Source: a bacterium
GTDB taxonomy: Bacteria > JACRDZ01 > JAJRWM01
Assembly (NCBI GenBank): GCA_024276815.1
Contig: JAJRWM010000151.1
Coordinates: 1-16,094 of the forward strand
Reading direction: 5' to 3'
Length of the DNA: 16,094 nt
A model generated the notes under the pieces. It was not told the origin of the DNA and ran no database searches. It was given only the letters and a program-made list of their open reading frames with translations. Both the position numbers and the translations under genes were made by a program. This document shows positions 6,779-13,124 of this stretch, piece by piece (the stretch's first letter is position 1; each line of letters starts with the position of its first letter).

Positions 6779-7957
6779 ATGAGCTTTTTGACGACCGGCG
6801 ATGGCCTCAAGATATTAACTCCTTTTAATTACGCCTTGGTAAAAACACCTGACCTGACAATCATCGGCTCTGTCAAGGATTCGGAAACGGACAGCGTTAC
6901 TCTCAGGTTGAACGGCGAGCTGTTAACCTTTCTTCCCGAAAACAAAATTTTTCACGCTGTCGTTCATCTGAAAGAAGGAGAGAACGCGGTTGTTCTGCCT
7001 GGCGGTATGGTGCAGAATATTTATTATCAGGCTAAAACCCAGAAGATTCACCGGCCGCCCGAAGATAGCAAAATACCGGGAAAATATCTCGAATACCAGT
7101 TTCATTCAAACCTGCCTCAACCGGAGTGTCTGTCCTGCCATAAATTAGGCCCTGAGGTCGCCGGTCTGCCCGATTGCTACGAAAAATGCCACACCCGGGT
7201 CTTTAACAGGAGCTGGGGACACGGTCCTACCGGGGAATTCCGTTGCCTGGCCTGCCATGATCCTTTTGGCGACCAGACCGGTTACAGCATGATTTTAACC
7301 GGCAAGGAGCTTTGTTTCTCTTGTCACTCAACGATGGTGCCGACGAAGCCTTTTGTGCATGGCGCTGTCAAGCAGGGGCTATGTTTGGGTTGCCATGACC
7401 CGCACAGCACCGATTACAAGAAAGTGTTGCGTTACGATGATCAGAAGCTTTGTTATACCTGTCATGAGATAAAAACCCGCCCGCAGCAGTATCGTCACGG
7501 CAAGAAGCTGTTTGAGGGGGATAATTTCGAGGAATACGAGTTCCCGCATCCTCCGGTTGTGGATGGGCAGTGTCTTTATTGTCATGAACCGCATGAATCA
7601 AACTATAAGGCCAATCTGAAAAAAGCCCCCACTATTCTCTGTACCAACTATGATTGTCACGGGACGCTTAAAGGCAGTCCGATCGACGGTAAAATGGCCG
7701 GTCACATGCATCCCTTCGACAAAGACCCCAAATTATCTATCATGGCCAAGGTGCCCAAGGAGATCAAGCTGGATGAAAATCAGAGAGTTGTCTGCTATAG
7801 CTGTCATACTCCTCATGGCAGTAACCGGGACAGTTTTTTGATTGAGGATATCGGCCAGCGCAAACGGGGGGAAAAGCTTTGCGGTAAATGTCATCCGCCC
7901 GTTGATACTCTTGGTGGCGGCGAGATTAATCTGAGTATTGAGAGGGAAGATAAGTGA
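6779..7957 (+). CDS. 10-haem cytochrome c, Ig-like domain plus doubled-CXXCH (mature part; signal peptide lies upstream of an amber codon)
   Basis: 392 residues from the first ATG after the amber codon; this ATG has no ribosome site and no signal peptide, so it is unlikely to be a natural start for a protein that needs periplasmic haem attachment. Residues 9-85 form the Ig-like domain. Haem motifs: CLSCH 117, CYEKCH 133 (CX3CH), CLACH 156, CFSCH 179, CLGCH 202, CYTCH 225, CLYCH 265, CTNYDCH 288 (CX4CH), CYSCH 339, CGKCH 368. They fall into five pairs. In the second pair the usual DPH is DPF (Phe163), so one presumed distal ligand is missing. The frame is otherwise intact over 392 codons with all motifs kept, which argues for recent or conditional loss rather than old decay. 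Ends in TGA. Its gap from the 5-haem gene (117 nt to ATG 6575) holds no obvious promoter. Confidence 0.85.
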   Translation: MSFLTTGDGLKILTPFNYALVKTPDLTIIGSVKDSETDSVTLRLNGELLTFLPENKIFHAVVHLKEGENAVVLPGGMVQNIYYQAKTQKIHRPPEDSKIPGKYLEYQFHSNLPQPECLSCHKLGPEVAGLPDCYEKCHTRVFNRSWGHGPTGEFRCLACHDPFGDQTGYSMILTGKELCFSCHSTMVPTKPFVHGAVKQGLCLGCHDPHSTDYKKVLRYDDQKLCYTCHEIKTRPQQYRHGKKLFEGDNFEEYEFPHPPVVDGQCLYCHEPHESNYKANLKKAPTILCTNYDCHGTLKGSPIDGKMAGHMHPFDKDPKLSIMAKVPKEIKLDENQRVVCYSCHTPHGSNRDSFLIEDIGQRKRGEKLCGKCHPPVDTLGGGEINLSIEREDK

Positions 7958-8054
7958 GAAGGTGATAAAAGTTCGCGGGGATAAGGATAATTTTAATACG
8001 GGCTGAAAAATTAGTGGTGTCACAACAAGTTACGATAAGCATCGAAATTTTTTC

Positions 8055-8083
8055 TTGACATAAGGGTTAGGCGCAGTTAAAAT
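8055..8083 (+). promoter_or_regulatory. Sigma70-type promoter for the TM-protein / NHL genes
   Basis: TTGACA at 8055-8060, a 17-nt spacer, and TAAAAT at 8078-8083 (5 of 6). The start near 8090 leaves a leader of about 34 nt before ATG 8124. This marks a new transcription unit after the first cytochrome block. Confidence 0.7.
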
Positions 8084-8123
8084 CTAAGGTACTGTTCTTA
8101 AACCCTCTAAGGAGAGAGTCTAC

Positions 8124-8597
8124 ATGAAAGAACGCATGTTAAAAGGCAGTAAGAAAAAATCGCCGATCGCGGCGGCGGTTGCCTCCGCTATCCTCCCTGG
8201 CGCCGGTCAGGCCTATAACCGGGAAGTGATGCGGGCAATTATTCTGATTATCCTTTCCTTATCCCTGGTTGGCTGGGGCTTGTCTCTTCAGTATACTTAT
8301 CTGGAAAATTTAAAAAGAATCATTGATTTGGGCATAGGCAAAGATATCGCCCGGCTGTATGCCGAAGCGCAGAGCACGTCCAGGCTTATTCCGGTTATCT
8401 TATATGTGGCGCTGGTTGTTTTTAGCGTGTATGACGCTTACGCTTTCGCCGCCTATATTGTGCGGAATATTGCTGTTGAGGTTGAGAAAGAGGAGTTTAA
8501 TCTGCCGCCGAAGGCGGAGCGACCGGTCGAGGGGACATCGCCGGCGTCGTCTTCCGCCGGGGGAGCGGATGATACACAGGGGAAAACGGCTGAATGA
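8124..8597 (+). CDS. Small two-TM membrane protein with ILPGAGQAYNR motif (DUF5683-like)
   Basis: 157 residues; AAGGAG lies 9 nt before the ATG. After a lysine-rich start (KGSKKKS) comes SAILPGAGQAYNRE (residues 21-34), a hallmark of small DUF5683/TM2-type membrane proteins, where a re-entrant or amphipathic helix precedes two membrane spans. The spans here are about residues 37-57 and 88-113, separated by a 30-residue loop. The C-terminal 40 residues are acidic, then Pro/Ser/Gly-rich and probably disordered. Function of this family is not established. It is the first gene behind the promoter at 8055 and is followed 25 nt later by the NHL gene, so it likely acts with exported neighbours. Family assignment rests on the short motif only. 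Confidence 0.8.
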   Translation: MKERMLKGSKKKSPIAAAVASAILPGAGQAYNREVMRAIILIILSLSLVGWGLSLQYTYLENLKRIIDLGIGKDIARLYAEAQSTSRLIPVILYVALVVFSVYDAYAFAAYIVRNIAVEVEKEEFNLPPKAERPVEGTSPASSSAGGADDTQGKTAE

Positions 8598-8622
8598 CAT
8601 TAGCGAGAAAAAGGGAGGTTTT

Positions 8623-9648
8623 ATGAGATTTAAATTTTCAGCAATTATCGGGGTTTTATTGATAGCCAGCGTCGCTTCCACAGGTTGGTCGCAGACGCCC
8701 AAGTTTGTATCCCGTCCCACCGAGGATGAGTTCCATCTTTATGGTTTGAATGGTCCGGTTGACGTGGAAGTCGATTCTGACGGCATGATCTATGTCTCGG
8801 AAGCGACCGCTTTCCAGGTGCGGATATTCCGCCCTGACGGTACGCCTGAACTGACCTTTGGCCATCGGGTCAAGAAATATAGCGAGGATGATCCGACCGG
8901 CTTCGTCGGTTTTAAGGGAATCGGTCTGGACAAGGATAACAATATTTATGTGGCCGAGAAAAAAGGCGGTCGGGTGCGGGTCTTTAACAGTTTTGGCGAA
9001 CCGTTGCTCACGATGACCCTGCCTAAGTATCTGGCTGTTATCTATGACGACGCCGGCAATCCTATCTATAACGTTCTGGAACCCGTCGAGAAGCAGAAGT
9101 TGCCGGGCAAGAAAAGATACGATCCCGGTGCGCCTGTTGATGTCGCTGTCAGCGCTAACGGCAATATCTATGTCGGCGACGGCGGCGGTGAGAGGATCTG
9201 TGTCTTTGACTATGAAGGCAATCTTTTAACCACTTTTGATTTTGTGCGGGTCAATAATATCATGACCCATATCCGGACGCCGAACAACATCGCTTTCAGC
9301 AGCAAAGGTGAGCTGTTCATCGCCGAGGCTCTGCCCTGCTATATAGTGGTGACGGATGCCAAGGGCAATTACTTGCGTTATTTCGGCAAGCCGGGTAACA
9401 TCGTTGGTTCCTTTCAGCGTTTGACGGGGATGACGATTGACGATCTGGATCGTGTTTACGCCGCTGACTTTGTTATCGGTTCGGTGCAGGTCTTTGATGA
9501 TCAGGGCAACTTTCTGCATGTGCTCACCGGTAAGGGCGGCGAGCAGTGGAAAGTCGGCAACCTGATGGGGCTGGCGGTTGATCCCAAGCGGATCTATCTG
9601 AGCGAGGCGCTCAGCAACCAGGTGGCTGTCCGTAAGTTTGTCAAATAG
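8623..9648 (+). CDS. Exported NHL-repeat beta-propeller protein
   Basis: 341 residues from ATG 8623, preceded by GGGAGG with a 4-nt gap; the longer in-frame extension upstream overlaps the previous gene and is arginine-rich noise. Signal peptide about residues 1-23 (MRFKFSAIIGVLLIASVAS). Six NHL-type blades can be traced, at about 44-80, 97-128, 170-200, 219-255, 265-300 and 311-341. Each has a GPVDVEVDSDGMIYVSE-like strand pair followed by an I/V-x-V-F-x-x-x-G turn. A 35-residue insertion (133-168) separates blades 2 and 3. No catalytic motif is apparent; NHL propellers mostly bind proteins or other ligands. NHL proteins are commonly encoded next to multihaem cytochromes in metal reducers, and here the 14-haem gene follows. 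A scaffold or maturation role is inferred. Confidence 0.9.
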   Translation: MRFKFSAIIGVLLIASVASTGWSQTPKFVSRPTEDEFHLYGLNGPVDVEVDSDGMIYVSEATAFQVRIFRPDGTPELTFGHRVKKYSEDDPTGFVGFKGIGLDKDNNIYVAEKKGGRVRVFNSFGEPLLTMTLPKYLAVIYDDAGNPIYNVLEPVEKQKLPGKKRYDPGAPVDVAVSANGNIYVGDGGGERICVFDYEGNLLTTFDFVRVNNIMTHIRTPNNIAFSSKGELFIAEALPCYIVVTDAKGNYLRYFGKPGNIVGSFQRLTGMTIDDLDRVYAADFVIGSVQVFDDQGNFLHVLTGKGGEQWKVGNLMGLAVDPKRIYLSEALSNQVAVRKFVK

Positions 9649-9660
9649 GGGTTGCTGGCA

Positions 9661-9690
9661 TTTAACGATCTTACCCGGGTTAAAGTTTTT
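9661..9690 (+). terminator. Weak terminator-like stem after the NHL gene
   Basis: TTTAAC (9661-9666) pairs with GTTAAA (9679-9684) around a loop containing CCCGGG, and is followed by GTTTTT. The AT-rich 6-bp stem is weak, so it may only partly stop transcription into the 14-haem gene. Confidence 0.3.
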
Positions 9691-9872
9691 CGTGCCGGGG
9701 CAGCAGGCGTAGACAACAACGTCGATAGATATCGGCGCGGCAGATAGATGCTGAAGGGTGGAAGGTGTAGGGGGTCTGCTTTTTTCGGAGATCTGTTCCA
9801 CGAGCGTTTCTTCAGCTGAGTCTAAAAAGGGTTCCCAAGGGGTTTTGTTTTTGTCTTACATATGAACGTTCT

Positions 9873-9913
9873 AGCGTGATACGCTTTCCCATCCCTATCG
9901 GCGTACGGATGGG
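9873..9913 (+). repeat. Two adjoining hairpins in the 14-haem leader
   Basis: AGCGT-GAT-ACGCT at 9873-9885 is directly followed by CCCATCC (9888-9894) and GGATGGG (9907-9913) around a 12-nt loop. Two stems two bases apart upstream of a highly structured start region suggest a folded RNA element. This could be a regulatory leader or an mRNA stabiliser; neither is shown. Confidence 0.4.
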
Positions 9914-9963
9914 GAGGCTTGGATCATAGACGTCAGGGAAAGGAGGAGGTGAAAAAGGTTTTG

Positions 9964-9986
9964 GAAAAGAGGCAGGCTCTCTTTTC
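9964..9986 (+). repeat. Perfect 8-bp hairpin just upstream of the 14-haem ribosome site
   Basis: GAAAAGAG (9964-9971) and CTCTTTTC (9979-9986) form a perfect stem with loop GCAGGCT, 7 nt before AAAGGAGG. It is close enough to affect ribosome access, and could alternatively mark an attenuator, since TTTTCATATTTT follows. It lies inside the short leader frame ending at 10017. Confidence 0.45.
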
Positions 9987-10013
9987 ATATTTTAAAGGAG
10001 GTAGAAAGTTTAA

Positions 10014-12818
10014 GTGAAGAAAATTTTAGTTTTAACCCTAAGCTTGATTTTTGTGCTGGCGTTAGCTTTGCCGGTAAGCGCGGGAGTTAGAAACACCATC
10101 CACGATTTCCAGTCCAACGCGACCCAGGGTGGTTTCGGCAGTGGTACAGCCCAGAGAGGTATGTGTTCCTATTGTCACATTCATCACAGTTCCAAGGGTG
10201 ACCGCTTATGGCCGACTCCTGGTGACAGTTCCGTAAGAGTTGCTGGTCTGGTTGGTGTTCTGTGCGCCTCATGTCACGTTGCCGTTATTACCAATATTCA
10301 CTCCCCGGCAACTAGTCATGATGATGTTGACCGTACCGCCGACATTTACAACACGAGCCTTGTTAACCACGTGTTGATTGACGACGGAGTGTACGCTAAC
10401 AACACCAATCAAAACTATTTCGGTGCTGGCGTCGCGGCTCAGTTTAACCAGCAGAACGTTTGGCCCTATTGCGGTACCCAGGGCACTTCTGGTTCGCCGG
10501 TCCAGATCGAATGTTCGTCCTGCCACAACCCGCACGATGATTCCAAGGGACAAAGTGCTGAGACCACGGAAGCCAACAGCAGGTTGGGTTATGGTAACGA
10601 CTTCCTGCGCGCCGAAATGTACAACAATGGTAATGGTGTCGCCTTCTGTGAATACTGCCACGAAGAGAAAACCCGTTCAGGCGCCGCTGGCAACACCATA
10701 GGCACAGGTACTCACCCGGTCGGCACAACGGCTAACGCCGGTGATCTTGCCCAGGCTGACATCCATATTGAAAGCGCGGAACGCGCTACCCTGCAAGCAG
10801 CGGGTAACATCGTTTCCAGTGTCTTCTATGATATGGGTATTGGTACGGGTAATGGTAGTGCTCTTGCTGATGCCGGTCCCGGTACTCACCTGACCAGTTA
10901 TGATACTGGTGGCGTTACCTGCCAAACCTGTCACAAGGTTCACGGCGCCGCCGCCGGCGCTGGCGATACCTGGGATGTCTCAGGGTCCACCGGTTCCTAT
11001 CTGGGTTCCGCTGATCCTGTTTATCTGGCGGCCAGTGATGATGGTTACGCCAATATCCTGGCGATTGAAAACGACGCCAACGGTGGTACGGTTGGTTATA
11101 CTTACCTGACTGAAGGCCGCGCTACTGGCGACTATAACGATCTTTGCATCGATTGTCATGAAACGACTCCTTCGGTTGGTAAAAACTGGCTGAACATGGG
11201 CGAAGCCGGCGACAAAATTAACCCTGACGGTGCCGGTATCGCTTCTTCTGATGCTGTTGACGCTCACCCGGTCAATATCGCTCCTAACGGCGTTTCCGAA
11301 GTCGGTTTCGCTTTGACCGTTAAGGATCCGGGCTGGAACACAACCAACAGTAACTGGACCGACGCCCGTTGGGCTGGTAACGCCGGCACAGCCAGAGATT
11401 TCGCTTTCGTCGGCACACCTCGCTGGTATGGCGCTGGTGAAACTGTTGGCGCTAACGGCGCCAGGACAGAAATTGTTTGTCTGACCTGTCACGCGCTTCA
11501 TGACGGTGAAAACGGCACGCCTATGTTGAGAGCTAACAGCCTGACTTACTGTAACGACTGCCATACCAATTCAATTGGTCTCGTGTCGCACCCGGTTGGT
11601 CCCGGTTCAGCCATGGCTGACAATCCTGACGGCGCGACCTGGCCAAATGGCGATGTTTTGCCGTTGGCTAATTATTATCAGGGTTCAGGTGGAACCACCT
11701 CGTTCAACCACACTCCTGCTGACGCCAACCTTGAAGACATGGCCTGCTTTACCTGTCATGCCGCTCATGATGGTGTCGATGGTTTCATGCTGAGAGTGAA
11801 AGACGACAACTCCCGAATTTGTGTTGGTTGTCACACTGACTTTGTCGCGACAACCGGTAATGTCTCACAACGGGAAAACCCGTCCAATTACATTGCCGAA
11901 TACGCTGAATCCCCAACCGCGCGTCTGGGTTCTCACTACACCGGCACGATTAGCGATTCACAAGCTAACTCGGCCTACGGTGAAACGCGTTGGGCGTTCA
12001 GTGGCGCCTGGACAGACACCATCTCCGGTCCAGCTACCGCTCAAACCAGTCACTGGGCTGGCGGCGGCAGTTACTCCAGAATTCAGTGTCAGTCTTGTCA
12101 TACGCCTCATAACGCAGCCAGCGGTTTGGCTGAAGCCAACACCTATGACGGCACGACATCACCGGTTGACTGGGATAACACAGTTGAAGATGGCAGTAAT
12201 GGCTATGATATGTCAGCCAACTACGACGCTGCCGATCCGGCCAATACCAAGATGTGCGCAACGCCTACTTCAGCTTTGCTGTTAGGCAACAACGTTGATT
12301 CCAAGATCTGCGCAACCTGTCACTGGCCTTCAGGTACCCACGTAACCACGATCTTCACCGTACCCGCCAATCCCGATCCCAAGCGGGTCGCAGGTTCGGG
12401 AATCAGGAGATATCGTGATTACTGTACCAGAACCGGCGCGTTCATCGTATCCGTTCTGAATCAAACTTCCGAGCAGGCATACGATGTCTATGATCTCCTC
12501 GCGAGCGATACGTCGCAGGATAACGCGGAAGCCGATTCTTCATGGTTCGGTACAGGCGAGAGCAAGGCTACTCCGGAATCACCATGTAGCTTCCCGCCGT
12601 TCTTCCCGGGTATTGAGCCACAAGCCGGCGAAACCCAGGCTCATATGGTTTGTGACAGCTGTCACTCGCCTCACGCCGCGGCTACCGGTCCTGGCGCTTT
12701 CATTCTGGAAAGCGGTGCAGGGGATGCTGATGGTTCAGCTGCAAACAACCTGAAAGCTAATCAACGGGTAGCATCTCGTGATTACGCTTACCTTTGCTGG
12801 AGATGTCACGATAAATAA
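10014..12818 (+). CDS. Large exported 14-haem cytochrome c built of seven diheme units
   Basis: 934 residues. GTG 10014 is forced because TAA precedes it in frame; AAAGGAGG lies 12 nt upstream, rather far. Signal peptide residues 1-23 (MKKILVLTLSLIFVLALALPVSA). Fourteen CXXCH motifs start at residues 51, 84, 167, 212, 303, 378, 489, 513, 578, 603, 692, 767, 880 and 928. They alternate strictly between CXXCHxxH (HIHH, HNPH, HKVH, HALH, HAAH, HTPH, HSPH) and plain CXXCH, giving seven units with 24-75 residues between partners; HPVG/HPVN follows several second motifs. The protein is rich in Gly, Ala, Ser, Thr, Asn and Asp, poor in Lys, and sparse in haem (about 67 residues each). Together these suggest a surface or extracellular cytochrome, possibly wire-forming (inference). 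It ends three residues after the last Cys. Four extra Cys (153, 748, 804, 858) could form disulfides. Strong hairpins follow the stop. Confidence 0.95.
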   Translation: MKKILVLTLSLIFVLALALPVSAGVRNTIHDFQSNATQGGFGSGTAQRGMCSYCHIHHSSKGDRLWPTPGDSSVRVAGLVGVLCASCHVAVITNIHSPATSHDDVDRTADIYNTSLVNHVLIDDGVYANNTNQNYFGAGVAAQFNQQNVWPYCGTQGTSGSPVQIECSSCHNPHDDSKGQSAETTEANSRLGYGNDFLRAEMYNNGNGVAFCEYCHEEKTRSGAAGNTIGTGTHPVGTTANAGDLAQADIHIESAERATLQAAGNIVSSVFYDMGIGTGNGSALADAGPGTHLTSYDTGGVTCQTCHKVHGAAAGAGDTWDVSGSTGSYLGSADPVYLAASDDGYANILAIENDANGGTVGYTYLTEGRATGDYNDLCIDCHETTPSVGKNWLNMGEAGDKINPDGAGIASSDAVDAHPVNIAPNGVSEVGFALTVKDPGWNTTNSNWTDARWAGNAGTARDFAFVGTPRWYGAGETVGANGARTEIVCLTCHALHDGENGTPMLRANSLTYCNDCHTNSIGLVSHPVGPGSAMADNPDGATWPNGDVLPLANYYQGSGGTTSFNHTPADANLEDMACFTCHAAHDGVDGFMLRVKDDNSRICVGCHTDFVATTGNVSQRENPSNYIAEYAESPTARLGSHYTGTISDSQANSAYGETRWAFSGAWTDTISGPATAQTSHWAGGGSYSRIQCQSCHTPHNAASGLAEANTYDGTTSPVDWDNTVEDGSNGYDMSANYDAADPANTKMCATPTSALLLGNNVDSKICATCHWPSGTHVTTIFTVPANPDPKRVAGSGIRRYRDYCTRTGAFIVSVLNQTSEQAYDVYDLLASDTSQDNAEADSSWFGTGESKATPESPCSFPPFFPGIEPQAGETQAHMVCDSCHSPHAAATGPGAFILESGAGDADGSAANNLKANQRVASRDYAYLCWRCHDK

Positions 12819-12848
12819 GAGATTTGCGTCTCTTGTTTGTTGATTTTT
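12817..12848 (+). terminator. Rho-independent terminator of the 14-haem gene
   Basis: AAGAGA (12817-12822, overlapping the TAA stop) pairs with TCTCTT (12829-12834) across TTTGCG, followed by the T-rich tail GTTTGTTGATTTTT. The stem is short, but stem plus tail has the classic form. Confidence 0.55.
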
Positions 12849-12858
12849 AGCACTGCGA

Positions 12859-12888
12859 CAAGTGGCTGGTTCGCCGACCAGTCACTTG
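12859..12888 (+). terminator. Second hairpin downstream of the 14-haem gene
   Basis: CAAGTG-G-CTGGT (12859-12870) pairs with ACCAG-T-CACTTG (12877-12888) as a 12-bp stem with one G-T pair and loop TCGCCG. The tail GTTTCAAAATA is not a proper U-tract, so it may serve 3'-end stability as much as termination. Confidence 0.5.
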
Positions 12889-12897
12889 GTTTCAAAA

Positions 12898-12931
12898 TAG
12901 GGCGCCAAGCCGTCACTGGCTTGGCGCCCTA
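12898..12931. terminator. Perfect 14-bp GC-rich hairpin
   Basis: TAGGGCGCCAAGCC (12898-12911) and its exact complement (12918-12931) flank the loop GTCACT. There is no U-tract on either side. Possible roles: backup terminator, RNA-stabilising 3' end, or a mobile palindromic element. Loop bases GTCACT recur in the right arm of the preceding hairpin. Confidence 0.45.
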
Positions 12932-13124
12932 ATGTTACCTCGCGCCAGGAAAATAAAAGGACGGAGCCGGGGACAGATAAATACTTGTTAAACAGAATCT
13001 GGCGGCGAGGCTGAGCGAGGCAACATCAACAGCTTGCTTCGTTTGCGCCCGCGGCGGCGGCTGTCGTCCGCTTGATTAATAACCGCTATAAAAGCCGGTT
13101 CACTTGGAATATTAGGAGATTTGC

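Larger units (their letters stand above)
9649..10013 (+). other. Long structured leader / intergenic region of the 14-haem gene
   Basis: 365 nt without a convincing gene. It contains a weak terminator-like stem just after the NHL stop (9661-9690), two adjoining hairpins at 9873-9913, and a perfect 8-bp stem at 9964-9986 placed 7 nt before the ribosome site AAAGGAGG (9994-10001). A second purine-rich ribosome-like site lies at 9939-9946. It is followed by a short frame (GTG 9949, or TTG 9961) whose TGA at 10015-10017 overlaps the GTG start of the cytochrome. No clear -35/-10 pair was found, so the 14-haem gene may be read through from 8055 or use another sigma factor. No known riboswitch consensus was recognised. 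Confidence 0.5.
12849..13124. other. Intergenic region between the 14-haem and 15-haem genes
   Basis: The left part holds the two strong hairpins at 12859-12931. The rest (12932-13124) has no open frame of note. It contains a GAGCCGGGGACAG string (around 12964) like those in REP-type palindromes, and a small stem AACCG/CGGTT near 13081-13100 that encloses TATAAA (13087-13092). TATAAA could be a -10 box for the next gene, but no matching -35 box is seen at 16-18 nt. AGGAG at 13112-13116 is the ribosome site for ATG 13125. Confidence 0.5.

Noticed and set aside
9226-9801. 191-codon minus-strand frame over the NHL gene end and the following gap
   Set aside because: Mostly antisense to the NHL gene, with no signal, domain or ribosome site.
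10980-11564. 194-codon minus-strand frame inside the 14-haem gene
   Set aside because: It is the complement of a strongly supported cytochrome, has no ribosome site, and its protein resembles nothing; long antisense frames are common opposite Gly/Ala/Thr-rich genes.
12959-12992. REP-like half element GGAGCCGGGGACAG
   Set aside because: Only one arm is evident and no matching complement lies nearby, so I do not list it as a feature of its own.
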